A stretch of 64,000 nt of DNA from JADJOM01 sp963817435 (GTDB taxonomy: Bacteria; Gemmatimonadota; Gemmatimonadetes; Gemmatimonadales; GWC2-71-9): assembly GCA_963817435.1 (NCBI GenBank), contig CAWFNY010000001.1, forward strand, positions 620,001 through 684,000. Direction: 5' to 3'. This document shows, one piece after another, positions 9,098 to 17,369 of the stretch. Within the stretch, counting starts at the first letter, position 1; every line of letters begins with the position of its first letter. The notes under the pieces were generated by a model. It was not told the DNA's origin. It ran no database searches and saw only the letters and a program-made list of their open reading frames with translations. A program made the position numbers and the translations under genes.

Positions 9098-9831
9098 GTG
9101 CGCGGCTCGTCGGCGTGGCCAGTCAGCGACAGGAAGATCTCCTCCAGCCCGCGGCCGGAGAGCTCGGGGCGGCCGGCTGCGATCTCGGCGACCGAGCCGA
9201 TGGCGACCATCCGTCCTCCCTGGATGATCAGCACCCGGGTGCAGATCTCCTCGACGAGGGAGAGCAGGTGCGAACTCAGGATGACCGCGGCTCCTGCCTG
9301 GGCTCGGGCCGCGATCGTTCGCTTCATGCGCCGGATGCCGACCGGGTCGAGCCCGGTCAGCGGTTCGTCCAGTATCAGGGCCTGGGGGTCGTGGAGCAGC
9401 CCGCAGGCGATCGCCAGCTTCTGCTTCATCCCGCGCGAGAGTTCGCTGGCCAGGGCGTCGCGCTTGTCAGCGAGCTCGAGTTCCTCCAGCAGCGGCGCGA
9501 TCCTCGCGGTCGCTCCGGGCTTCCGGTACAGCCGGGCAGTGAACTGGAGGTGCTCGGTGACGGTCAGGTACTCGAAGAGCTGCGGCTCATCCGGGACGAA
9601 GGCCAGCGCCCGCTTCGCCTCCAGCGCCTGCTCGGCGAGATCGTGCCCGGCGATCCTGATGGAGCCACGCGTCGGCTGAATGATGCCGGCCAGACTCCGC
9701 AGCGTCGTGGTCTTGCCGGCTCCGTTGGGGCCGACCAGTCCCAGGATCTCCCCCGTGGCCACCGTGAAGGACAGGCCTTGCACGGCCACGAGGGGACCGT
9801 ACAGCTTCGTAAGACCATCGACTTCGATCAT
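9094..9831 (-). CDS. ABC transporter ATP-binding protein
   Basis: Nucleotide-binding subunit of an exporter, 245 aa. It has Walker A GPNGAGKTT (near residue 35), Q-loop region, signature LSRGMKQKLA, Walker B ALILDEPLTGLDP and the switch histidine in ILSSHLL. The sequence resembles CcmA/NatA-type exporters (EYLTVTEHLQF, FVPDEPQLFEYL). It is the first gene of a - strand operon with the permease, overlapping it by 4 bp. A 104-bp gap separates it from the divergent gene at 9936, so its promoter should lie there. Confidence 0.93.
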   Translation of the reverse strand: MIEVDGLTKLYGPLVAVQGLSFTVATGEILGLVGPNGAGKTTTLRSLAGIIQPTRGSIRIAGHDLAEQALEAKRALAFVPDEPQLFEYLTVTEHLQFTARLYRKPGATARIAPLLEELELADKRDALASELSRGMKQKLAIACGLLHDPQALILDEPLTGLDPVGIRRMKRTIAARAQAGAAVILSSHLLSLVEEICTRVLIIQGGRMVAIGSVAEIAAGRPELSGRGLEEIFLSLTGHADEPRT

Positions 9832-9910
9832 CCGCTGTCGGCTCCCATCTGCCCGAGGGCTGAAACCTCTACCCCGCAGAGCACGTCTCTGTGTGGAACA
9901 CCACCACTTC

Positions 9911-9926
9911 CCGGGGACGTCCCCGG
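9911..9926. repeat. Perfect 16-bp palindrome in a divergent promoter gap
   Basis: CCGGGGACGTCCCCGG is a perfect inverted repeat. It lies between the divergent ABC ATPase gene (starts 9831, -) and the frameshifted gene (starts 9936, +), 9 bp before that ATG. It could be an operator or an mRNA hairpin beside the ribosome-binding site. The sequence does not show which, and GC-rich palindromes also arise by chance. Confidence 0.4.
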
Positions 9927-9935
9927 AGCAGGGCT

Positions 9936-10911
9936 ATGAGAAACTACTGGATCAAGATTGCCGCGGGCGCCCTGGGCATCTTTGCAGTCGGGATGATACT
10001 CCTCACGGGCTTGAGGGCCGTGAAGTCTAAGGTCACCACTACCCTCAACAGCAGTGACCCGATCCCGATCCCGCTCATCGGCCTGGTCCCCTTCCGGGTG
10101 GACAGCGCGAAGCTGGGCAGCGTCACCCGCGTCGAATTCCTCCGCTCGGACCCTGAGCATGTCTCCGGTGTTCGGGTCGTGGTCAAGCTGGCGGACAGCA
10201 TCGCCCAGGACCGCCTCCACAACTGCACCCTCGCACTGCAGAGTCTCGATAATATCGACGAGAAGACCACCTTCCGATGCCAGCCCACCGATGCGGCACC
10301 CGGCGGATCTGCAGCCGTTCGGGACCGTCGTCGTGCGGCGCATGGGTGGATCCGATACGCTGGCCCTGCTGCTCCCGGGGAAGGCGGTCGGCGAGCTTCA
10401 GGGGACCCGGATTCGTATCAACGGCCACGGGATCCAGATCAGCGGCCCGCGTGACCCGCTGGCGGATATGCTCGAGGCGCGGACCGACTCCATTCATGAA
10501 CTGCTCGACCAGCGGATCGACGCCCGGTCCGATTCGGTCGATGAACTGAAGGACCTCGCCGGCACGCTGGAGGATTCCGCTGCGCACCTCTCCACCGTTG
10601 CGCGGCGCCGGGTGCAGGCATCCGGTGACTCGATCCGCGCGGTCATGCGCGCCATGGTCGACCGGATGCAGGCCGACCAGGTCCGGATGGACGCCCTCGA
10701 ACATGTCCGGGGGATGAGCGTGGCGCAGCGTGACTCCCTTGCCAATCTGGGTCCGACGCTTCGCGACAGCATCAACGCCCAGGTCGCCCGTGAGATGGTG
10801 CGGATGCGGGCCGAACTCGAAAAGACGCTTCCCGAAGCGGCGGCTGCAGCCAAGGCGGCCCCGGTGCCGCCGATTCCACCGAAGCCCGCCGGCGGGGTGA
10901 AGGTGAACTGA
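9936..10911 (+). pseudogene. Membrane-anchored coiled-coil protein of unknown function, interrupted by a +1 frameshift
   Basis: I do not recognise the family. From the ATG at 9936 the frame reads an N-terminal TM anchor (WIKIAAGALGIFAVGMILL, residues ~5-23) and an extracytoplasmic domain with VPFRVDSAKLGSVTRVEFLR. It then becomes nonsense after CQPTDAA. The sensible protein resumes one frame over from about 10300 (PADLQPFGTVVVRRM). That frame continues to 10911 with GTRIRINGHGIQISGP, a long Asp/Ser-rich helical region and a proline-rich tail. Removing one C from the CCC at 10299-10301 joins the halves into a protein of about 324 aa. It may be a real mutation, a sequencing error or, less likely, programmed +1 frameshifting. 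An RBS-like GGAG precedes the ATG. Confidence 0.7.
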
Positions 10912-10961
10912 AGAGCGCCTCCGGGACTCCCGCCGTGCGCCATCCCGTGTAATTTGCGCGC

Positions 10962-11576
10962 ATGCTCCTCGTCCTCGACAACTACGACAGCTTCACCTAC
11001 AACCTGGTGCAGTTCGTCGGTGAACTGGGCGCCGATCCGGTGGTCTACCGGAACGACGCCCTTTCCACTGCCGACGCGCTTGCCCTCCGGCCGGAGGCCA
11101 TCATCATCTCCCCCGGCCCAGGCGAGCCCCGGGCGGCGGGGATCTCGATCCCGCTGATCCGCGCCGCAGCCGGAAAGATCCCCGTGCTGGGCGTCTGTCT
11201 CGGTCACCAGGCGATGGGGGAGGCGTTCGGGGGGCGTGTGGTCCGGGCGGGCCGGCTGATGCACGGGAAGACGACCGAGGTCACTCATCTCGGCGACGGC
11301 CTGTTCGAGGGTGTCCCCAATCCGCTCACCGTCATGCGCTACCACTCGCTCGTGGTCGCCGCCGAGGACTTCCCTTCAGTGCTCGAGATTACGGCCTGGT
11401 CCATGGACCGCCCAAGGGGCCAGGAAATCATGGCGTTGCGCCACCGGACCTACCCCCTGTACGGGGTGCAATTCCACCCCGAGTCGATCGCGACTGACTG
11501 CGGGAAGACCCTCCTCCAGAACTTCCTGAGGCTGGCCGCCGCCTTCCGGGCCGACCGCCAGCCCGCCATAGCCTAA
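10962..11576 (+). CDS. trpG: Anthranilate/aminodeoxychorismate synthase glutaminase subunit (TrpG/PabA)
   Basis: Class I glutamine amidotransferase, 204 aa, supplying ammonia to TrpE or PabB for tryptophan or folate synthesis. It starts LLVLDNYDSFTYNLVQ, diagnostic of TrpG/PabA. The oxyanion stretch SPGPGEP, nucleophile Cys79 in GVCLGHQ, and His172/Glu174 in YGVQFHPES are all present. No trpE, pabB or other trp gene is in the window, so this is an isolated copy that may serve both pathways. TrpG versus PabA cannot be settled from sequence alone. It is followed by 96 bp holding inverted repeats and a promoter-like element before kdsB. Confidence 0.93.
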   Translation: MLLVLDNYDSFTYNLVQFVGELGADPVVYRNDALSTADALALRPEAIIISPGPGEPRAAGISIPLIRAAAGKIPVLGVCLGHQAMGEAFGGRVVRAGRLMHGKTTEVTHLGDGLFEGVPNPLTVMRYHSLVVAAEDFPSVLEITAWSMDRPRGQEIMALRHRTYPLYGVQFHPESIATDCGKTLLQNFLRLAAAFRADRQPAIA

Positions 11577-11588
11577 CCAATTGACATG

Positions 11589-11622
11589 CCAGCTGATAGC
11601 TGGTACCCAATTGGGCCCAATT
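11589..11622. repeat. Two adjacent inverted repeats between trpG and kdsB
   Basis: CCAGCT-gat-AGCTGG (11589-11603) is a 6-bp stem with a 3-nt loop. The 14-bp perfect palindrome AATTGGGCCCAATT (11609-11622) follows immediately. They lie after the trpG stop and before a TTGACA box (11639-11644). No T-run follows, so a simple intrinsic terminator is not supported. An operator or attenuating hairpin is possible. Confidence 0.45.
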
Positions 11623-11638
11623 CCTCCCGGCACGACTT

Positions 11639-11667
11639 TTGACAGGACCGACCGGCGTTATTACGTT
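11639..11667 (+). promoter_or_regulatory. Sigma-70-type promoter candidate for the kds-lpt operon
   Basis: A perfect -35 TTGACA (11639-11644) is followed by 17 bp and a weak -10 TACGTT (11662-11667). The -10 ends 5 bp before the kdsB ATG at 11673, so the predicted transcript would begin at or next to the start codon. No Shine-Dalgarno sequence precedes kdsB, which fits a leaderless mRNA. The -10 is poor (about 3 of 6 positions), so this is tentative. Confidence 0.4.
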
Positions 11668-11672
11668 CGGAA

Positions 11673-12422
11673 ATGCGCGTCCTCGGTGTCATCCCGGCCC
11701 GGCTCGGCTCGACACGTATCCCTCATAAACCGCTGCAGCTACTGGCCGGCGAGCCGCTGATAACCCGGGTGATCCAGCACGTTCGTTCCATGGGGCTGGT
11801 GGACGATCTCGTGGTCGCGACCGATTCCGACATGATTGCCCATGTGGTTGAAGCCTCCGGCGTCCGGGCGGTGCTGACCAGCGCTGCCCATTCGAGCGGG
11901 ACGGAGCGGGTTGGGGAAGTCGCCGCGCTTCCGGAGCACGCAGGCCATGAGGTAGTGGTGAACGTGCAGGGCGATGAGCCGTTTCTGCCCCGGGCGGCGC
12001 TGGCGGGCTCGATCGACCGGGTGCTGCAGGGTGACGATGTCGGCACTGCCGCGTCGCCGCTCAACGCCAGCGATGCGGCAGACCCGGGTCGGGTGAAGGT
12101 GGTTTCGGACTTCCGCGGGCGGGCCCTGTATTTCTCGCGGGCGATGATCCCGCACCGCCGGGATCGCGACGCGGCGACGCACGATCTCTACTGGCAGCAC
12201 GTGGGCGTGTATGCCTACCGGCGTGACGCGCTGGATCGCTGGACCCGGCTGGCTCCCGTGCCCGCCGAGGAGGCCGAGCGCCTGGAACAGCTCCGGGCAT
12301 TGCATTACGGAATGCACATCGGGGTGGCCCGGATCGATCAACCGGCCGAGCCCGGCGTGGACACCCCCGAGGACCTGCGCCGCGCGGAGGCGCGCTGGCT
12401 CGCACTGGAGGAGCACCGATGA
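11673..12422 (+). CDS. kdsB: 3-deoxy-manno-octulosonate cytidylyltransferase
   Basis: Activates Kdo with CTP to CMP-Kdo for the inner core of LPS; cytoplasmic, 249 aa, normal length. Visible signatures are VIPARLGSTRIPHKPL at the N-terminus (nucleotide binding), VVNVQGDEPFLP near residue 90-100, and YFSRAMIPHRRD and YWQHVGVYAYRRDAL in the Kdo-binding half. It opens a tightly overlapping run with pyrG (the source of its CTP), kdsA and kdsC. Its stop overlaps the pyrG ATG by 4 bp. No ribosome-binding site is evident upstream of its ATG. Confidence 0.97.
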   Translation: MRVLGVIPARLGSTRIPHKPLQLLAGEPLITRVIQHVRSMGLVDDLVVATDSDMIAHVVEASGVRAVLTSAAHSSGTERVGEVAALPEHAGHEVVVNVQGDEPFLPRAALAGSIDRVLQGDDVGTAASPLNASDAADPGRVKVVSDFRGRALYFSRAMIPHRRDRDAATHDLYWQHVGVYAYRRDALDRWTRLAPVPAEEAERLEQLRALHYGMHIGVARIDQPAEPGVDTPEDLRRAEARWLALEEHR

Positions 12423-14080
12423 CCAACGGCACGAACGCCACCAAGTACATCTTCGTCACCGGCGGAGTCGTTTCCTCCCTCGGGAAGGGGATCGCCGCCG
12501 CCTCACTCGGCCGGCTCCTGGTGGAACGCGGGTTGACCGTCACGATGCAGAAGTTCGATCCCTACATCAACGTCGACCCGGGCACCATGTCGCCCTTCCA
12601 GCACGGCGAGGTCTACGTCACCGATGACGGCGCGGAAACCGACCTCGACCTCGGCCACTACGAACGCTACATCGATCGCTCGCTCTCCCAGCAGAACAAC
12701 ATCACCACCGGCCGCATCTATCAGAACGTCATCGGCAAGGAGCGCCGCGGCGAGTACCTCGGCTCCACCGTGCAGGTCGTCCCCCACATCACCGACGAAA
12801 TCAAGAACGCCATCCGGCGCACCGCGCCCGGCCAGGACGTGGTGATCACCGAGATCGGCGGCACCGTGGGCGACATCGAGTCGCTGCCGTTCCTCGAGGC
12901 GATCCGTCAGTTCCGCCAGGAGGTGGGGCGCGACAACGCGCTGTTCCTGCACCTGACCCTGGTGCCGTACATCGCCGCCGCGGGAGAACTCAAGACCAAG
13001 CCCACCCAGCACTCGGTGCGGGACCTGATGCAGATCGGAATTCAGCCCGACGTGCTCATCTGCCGCAGCGAGCAGCCGATCTCCGCCGAGATCAAGCGCA
13101 AGATCGCCGGCTTCTGCAACGTGGACTTCGAGTGCGTGATCGAGAGCCCGGACGTCGCGTCGATCTACGAGATCCCGCTGCGCTTCCGCGACCAGGGCTT
13201 CGACCGGGTGGTCTGCGAGCGGTTGCGGCTGGAGACCAGGGAACCGGATCTCGCCCCGTGGAGGGCGATGGTGGAACGGATTCTCCATCCGAAGCAGAAG
13301 GTCCGCATCGCCGTCGTCGGCAAGTACACCGACCTGCACGATGCCTACAAGTCGGTGCAGGAGGCGCTGATTCATGGCGGCATCCCGCACGACGCCGGGG
13401 TCGAGATCGGCTGGCTCTCGAGTGATCAGTTCACCTCCCAGGAGGCCGCCGGGCGACTGCTCAGCGGTTTCGACGGCTTGCTGGTGCCGGGCGGTTTCGG
13501 CGTGCGCGGCATCGAGGGCATGATCGAGGCGATCCGCTGGGCGCGCGAGCACGACCTGCCGTTCTTCGGCATCTGCCTCGGGCTGCAGATCGCGATCATC
13601 GAGTTCGCGCGGAACGTCTGCGGCATGACCAACACCACGAGCACCGAGTTCGAGCCGGAGTGCGAGGCGCCGGTGATCGCGCTGATGGCGAACCAGCGCG
13701 AGGTGAAGGACATGGGCGGGACCATGCGGCTCGGCGCCTATGCGGCCAAGCTGAGCCCCAAGTCGAAAGCCTTCCAGGCCTACGGGACCGATCAGATCAG
13801 CGAGCGGCACCGCCACCGCTGGGAAGTGAACAACGCCTATCGCGACGTCCTGGCCGAGTTCGGGCTGCGACTGTCGGGTCGATCCCCGGATGGCGGGCTG
13901 GTCGAGATCATCGAGCTTCCGCTGCATCCCTGGTTCCTGGGCTGCCAGTTCCATCCGGAGCTCAAGTCCCGGCCCAACCGGCCGCATCCGCTCTTCGCCG
14001 CATTCGTCGGAGCGGCGTTGCAGCGGCGCACCGCGAAGCCCGAAACTGTGGCGCCCCAGCTCGCGGCCGTCGCGCGCTGA
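12419..14080 (+). CDS. pyrG: CTP synthase
   Basis: Converts UTP, ATP and glutamine to CTP; 553 aa, normal length. The N-terminal amidoligase domain begins KYIFVTGGVVSSLGKGIAAA (P-loop) and continues KFDPYINVDPGTMSPFQHGE. The C-terminal glutaminase domain (from about residue 290) has Cys in FFGICLGLQIA and the His/Glu pair in CQFHPELKSRP. It is placed between kdsB and kdsA with ATGA-type overlaps on both sides, so CTP supply is coupled to CMP-Kdo synthesis, an arrangement also seen in other LPS-making bacteria. Confidence 0.98.
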   Translation: MTNGTNATKYIFVTGGVVSSLGKGIAAASLGRLLVERGLTVTMQKFDPYINVDPGTMSPFQHGEVYVTDDGAETDLDLGHYERYIDRSLSQQNNITTGRIYQNVIGKERRGEYLGSTVQVVPHITDEIKNAIRRTAPGQDVVITEIGGTVGDIESLPFLEAIRQFRQEVGRDNALFLHLTLVPYIAAAGELKTKPTQHSVRDLMQIGIQPDVLICRSEQPISAEIKRKIAGFCNVDFECVIESPDVASIYEIPLRFRDQGFDRVVCERLRLETREPDLAPWRAMVERILHPKQKVRIAVVGKYTDLHDAYKSVQEALIHGGIPHDAGVEIGWLSSDQFTSQEAAGRLLSGFDGLLVPGGFGVRGIEGMIEAIRWAREHDLPFFGICLGLQIAIIEFARNVCGMTNTTSTEFEPECEAPVIALMANQREVKDMGGTMRLGAYAAKLSPKSKAFQAYGTDQISERHRHRWEVNNAYRDVLAEFGLRLSGRSPDGGLVEIIELPLHPWFLGCQFHPELKSRPNRPHPLFAAFVGAALQRRTAKPETVAPQLAAVAR

Positions 14081-14904
14081 TGCCCTGGTCCTTCGGCAGG
14101 GCCCCGCTGCTGATCGCGGGGCCGTGCGCGGTCGAGACCGACGCGGTGCTGGACCAGGTTGCGGACACGCTGGCCGGGATCGGGATCCGTCTCGGTATTC
14201 CGGTCTGTTTCAAGGCGAGTTTCGACAAGGCGAACCGGGCGCGGCTGACGGCGCCGCGCGGCCCGGGGATTGAAGCGGGGCTCGCCGCGCTGCTCCGGGT
14301 GAAACGCCTGTCGGGGTTGCCGGTGCTCACGGACATTCACGAGGCCACGCAGGCCGCGGTGGCGGCGGAAGTGGTCGATGCCCTGCAGATCCCGGCCTTT
14401 CTCTGCCGGCAGACCGATCTGCTGCTCGCCGCCGGGGCCACCGGGCTTCCGGTGAATGTGAAGAAGGGCCAGTGGATGGCACCCGAGGCAATGGCGGGCG
14501 CTGCCGAGAAGGTCCGTGAAGGGGGAAGCCGTGACGTGGCCGTCACGGAACGCGGCACGGCCTTCGGTTACGGTGATCTGGTCGTCGACATGCGAAGTTT
14601 CGCGCGCATGCGCGCGGCGACGGGAGCGGTCGTGCTGTTCGACGCCACCCATGCGGTGCAGCAGCCGGGGCAGGGACCGGCGGGTTCGAGCGGGGGCGGC
14701 CGTGAGCACGTGCCGGCTCTCCTGGCCGCCGCGGCCGCGGCGGGAGCCGATGGATTCTTCATCGAGACTCACCCCGATCCCCTGGGCGCCGTCAGCGACT
14801 CGTCCACCCAGTGGCCGCTCGACCAGCTCGAGGAACTCGTGGCGCGGACCCTTGATGTCTGGCACGTGGGCCAGCGCGCGGCGGAAGCGCGCCACCCGCG
14901 ATGA
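14080..14904 (+). CDS. kdsA: 3-deoxy-8-phosphooctulonate synthase (Kdo8P synthase)
   Basis: Condenses arabinose-5-phosphate and PEP to Kdo-8-phosphate; 274 aa. The ATG at 14080 shares its A with the pyrG TGA and gives a normal-length protein. Signatures are LLIAGPCAVET, CFKASFDKANRAR, PVLTDIHE, NVKKGQWMAPEAM and FFIETHPDPLGAVSDS. Cys16 in GPCAVE replaces the Asn of the E. coli enzyme. By the known split in this family, this predicts the metal-dependent class. The gene is followed by kdsC with a 4-bp overlap. Together kdsA, kdsC and kdsB give the Kdo pathway apart from the arabinose-5-phosphate isomerase, which is not in the window. Confidence 0.97.
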   Translation: MPWSFGRAPLLIAGPCAVETDAVLDQVADTLAGIGIRLGIPVCFKASFDKANRARLTAPRGPGIEAGLAALLRVKRLSGLPVLTDIHEATQAAVAAEVVDALQIPAFLCRQTDLLLAAGATGLPVNVKKGQWMAPEAMAGAAEKVREGGSRDVAVTERGTAFGYGDLVVDMRSFARMRAATGAVVLFDATHAVQQPGQGPAGSSGGGREHVPALLAAAAAAGADGFFIETHPDPLGAVSDSSTQWPLDQLEELVARTLDVWHVGQRAAEARHPR

Positions 14905-15461
14905 TCGATGCGGCGGTCGCGAAGCGGATCAAGCTGATCGGCCTGGATGTGGACGGGGTCATCACCAACAACGCCATCTATCTCGGGCTGGTCGCCGGTG
15001 AGCGGGTGGAGTTCAAGCAGTTCGACATCCAGGATGGCCTCGCGATGGGGCTGGCGAGGCGGATGGGGTTCGTGGTGGCCTGGGTCAGCGGCCGCTATTC
15101 CGACGCGACCACGCTGCGCGCGGCCGAACTGCGGATCGACGAAGTGATCCAGGATCGCGGTGCGCGGAAGGTGCCCGGCATGACGGAGATGCTGCTCAGG
15201 CGGGGGATCGGCTGGGAGGAGGTCGCGTTCCTCGGGGACGATCTGGCGGACGTTCCCGTGCTCAGGCGGGTCGGCTTGCCGCTCGCGGTGGCGAACGCCG
15301 TCGACGAGGTGAAGCGGCTCGCCGCATACACCACGCAGGCGAGTGGCGGCAATGGCGCGGTGCGCGAGACGATCGAGCTGATCCTGAAGGCACAGGGCCG
15401 CTGGGACGAGGCGGTGCGGGTGTATCTCGAAGACCGGGGGGAAGCGGCGGATGGCCGGTAA
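14901..15461 (+). CDS. kdsC: 3-deoxy-manno-octulosonate-8-phosphatase
   Basis: HAD-family phosphatase that dephosphorylates Kdo-8-phosphate to Kdo; 186 aa, single-domain C0-type HAD. Catalytic Asp residues are in GLDVDGVITNNAIYLG (motif I). Further family marks are FKQFDIQDGLAMGLA, VVAWVSGRYSDATTLRAAEL (motif II Ser), the Lys in GARKVPGM, and FLGDDLADVPVL (motif IV). A C-terminal glycine-rich tail (TTQASGGNGAVRE) completes the tetramer active site in this family. It overlaps kdsA by 4 bp and lptC by 11 bp. Confidence 0.96.
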   Translation: MIDAAVAKRIKLIGLDVDGVITNNAIYLGLVAGERVEFKQFDIQDGLAMGLARRMGFVVAWVSGRYSDATTLRAAELRIDEVIQDRGARKVPGMTEMLLRRGIGWEEVAFLGDDLADVPVLRRVGLPLAVANAVDEVKRLAAYTTQASGGNGAVRETIELILKAQGRWDEAVRVYLEDRGEAADGR

Positions 15462-16020
15462 GGCGGTGATGCTGGTTCCGATCGCGGCGGCGCTGCTCGC
15501 GCTGGCCGCCTGCAAGGACGACGCGATTCGTCCACCGCTCACCGTGACCGCCGCGGATTCCGCCGATCAGGTCCTCGAGGGCATGGAGCACCTGATCACC
15601 TCCGATGGCGTGAAGCGGACGCGCGTCATCGCCGATACTGCCTATCTGTACGAGGCGACCCAGCTCGCCCGCCTCAAGGTGGTGAAGACCACGTTCTTCG
15701 ATGGGAACGGCTTCGAGACCTCGACGGTCACCGCGGATTCGGGGCTCTACCAGATGCGCGACGGGTCGATGAGCGCCTGGGGCAACGTGGTCGCGACCAC
15801 GCCCGACGGCCGCCGGCTGAAGAGCGCGGAGCTCAAGTACGATGCGGCCAGGCAGCAGATCTCCTCGGACAAGCCCTTCGTGTACGATCGGGGCGACCAG
15901 CACCTGGAGGGCAACGGATTCACCAGCGATCCGGACTTCCGGAACGTGGTCACGAAGCAGCCGCGCGGCGGTCAGCGGTCCGGATCCACCGGCGGCGGCG
16001 CCGTGCTGCCCGGCCAATGA
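15451..16020 (+). CDS. lptC: LPS export protein LptC-like
   Basis: Periplasmic bridge component that passes LPS from the LptBFG transporter to LptA; 189 aa. An N-terminal hydrophobic segment ends LLALAAC, a lipobox with Cys21, so this LptC may be a lipoprotein rather than TM-anchored. The body has the short repeating beta-strands of the OstA/LptC fold (STVTADSGLYQMRDGSMSAW, GNVVATTPDGRRLKSAELKY). Position between kdsC and the LptA-like and LptB genes is the classical order and supports the call. Sequence alone is moderately diagnostic. Confidence 0.85.
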   Translation: MAGKAVMLVPIAAALLALAACKDDAIRPPLTVTAADSADQVLEGMEHLITSDGVKRTRVIADTAYLYEATQLARLKVVKTTFFDGNGFETSTVTADSGLYQMRDGSMSAWGNVVATTPDGRRLKSAELKYDAARQQISSDKPFVYDRGDQHLEGNGFTSDPDFRNVVTKQPRGGQRSGSTGGGAVLPGQ

Positions 16021-17369
16021 GAGCACTCGCCCTGGTCCCGCTCATGCTGCTGGCGGCCGCCTCGCTCGGGGCGCAGCAGCCTCCGCGGCGAGCCGCGAAG
16101 CGGGCGACGGCCGGCTGCAAGTTCCAGCTCGAGCACACCGGAGGACTGGGCACGCAGAGTATCGTCGGCGCCGATACCAACTACTACGCCGGAGGAGGCG
16201 TGGTGCTGGTCTGTGCCGACAGCAGTGCCAGAATTTCCAGTGACAGCGTCGCGCTCTTTGGCCGCGGCGCCAACACCCTGGTGCAGTTCATCGGCTCGGT
16301 TCGGTACGTCGATTCGGTCACCGTGCAGACGGCCGACCGGGGGACCTACTACCGGAATGGCGATCGCTGGGAAGCGCGTGGCCGGGTGCACACCGAGAAC
16401 CAGACGGACCACTCGACGATCGATGGCCCGTCGCTTGACTACTTCCGGTCCCTGCCAGGCGTGCGGGATACGCTGGAACTCTATGCGATCGGCCGGCCGA
16501 CGATTCGCTCGTTCACCACGGACTCCTCTGGCAAGCAGGGGGAGCCCTACGTGATCGTGGCGGACCGGGTGCGCATGAAGGGCAACGATCGGACCTGGGC
16601 CGGCGGCAAGGTGCAGATCGACAGAAGTGATTTCGCGGCGCGGAGCGATTCGCTCTTCCTCGACACTGGGGCGGGGAACGAGGGGGTGCTGATCGGCACG
16701 CCGCTGATGAAGGGAGTGGGCCGGGATTCGTTCGAGCTCACCGGCCGGAGGATCCATCTCGACCTCGACCGTCAGGACGTGACCTACGTGAAGTCCCTGG
16801 GCGATGCCCACGCGGTGAGCGCGCAGCTCGACCTCGTCGCCGACACGATCGGTCTCGACCTCGACCAGCGGAAGCTGGTCCAGACGCTGGCGTGGGGTGA
16901 CAGCATCCGTCCCCGGGGCCTGACGACGGACTACGAAATTAAGGGAGACTCGGTGGCCTTCGATACGCCCGACCAGCAGCTCCGCGAGGTGCGGTCGTTC
17001 CACCATGCCTGGGTCGGCGGCAAGGTGGACACGCTCACCAAGGAGCGGGACTGGATGAGCGGGGACAGCGTGGTCGCGACCTTTGTGACCTCCGACTCCG
17101 CCGGCGTGCAGCGCAACTCGCTCGGGCGGCTGGAGGCCAGAGGGACCGCGCGCTCCTACTATCGCCTCGCGAACAAGAAGAACCCGCTGGGACTGCCATC
17201 GATCGACTATACCCGGGGAGATCGGATCACTGTGCTGATGAAGACGGGTGCCCTGCGAGGCGTGGACCAGGTGCAGATCCACGGCGATGTGGACGGCGTT
17301 CACATCGAGCCGGCGCCGACCGTGCCTGACTCGGCCGCCGCCACCGCCGCTCCGCGGGATGCCCGATGA
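16017..17369 (+). CDS. LptA/OstA-like LPS transport protein, enlarged
   Basis: Secreted protein of 450 aa with a signal peptide (LALVPLMLLAAASLGAQ, cleaved near residue 20). Repeating beta-strand units of the OstA/LptA type run through most of the length (VVLVCADSSARISSDSVALF, RVHTENQTDHSTIDGPSLDY, LTGRRIHLDLDRQDV, TDYEIKGDSVAFDTPDQQL). It is more than twice the size of E. coli LptA (~185 aa), so it looks like a multi-repeat version. It lies between lptC and lptB with 4-bp overlaps on each side. An LptD function is unlikely because no C-terminal barrel is visible, but a longer bridge role is inference. Confidence 0.78.
   Translation: MRALALVPLMLLAAASLGAQQPPRRAAKRATAGCKFQLEHTGGLGTQSIVGADTNYYAGGGVVLVCADSSARISSDSVALFGRGANTLVQFIGSVRYVDSVTVQTADRGTYYRNGDRWEARGRVHTENQTDHSTIDGPSLDYFRSLPGVRDTLELYAIGRPTIRSFTTDSSGKQGEPYVIVADRVRMKGNDRTWAGGKVQIDRSDFAARSDSLFLDTGAGNEGVLIGTPLMKGVGRDSFELTGRRIHLDLDRQDVTYVKSLGDAHAVSAQLDLVADTIGLDLDQRKLVQTLAWGDSIRPRGLTTDYEIKGDSVAFDTPDQQLREVRSFHHAWVGGKVDTLTKERDWMSGDSVVATFVTSDSAGVQRNSLGRLEARGTARSYYRLANKKNPLGLPSIDYTRGDRITVLMKTGALRGVDQVQIHGDVDGVHIEPAPTVPDSAAATAAPRDAR

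Noticed and set aside
10299..10301. Programmed +1 frameshifting at CCC-G as the explanation for the split gene
   Set aside because: No stop codon, pause structure or conserved context supports it. A one-base insertion or sequencing error is simpler; kept only as an alternative.
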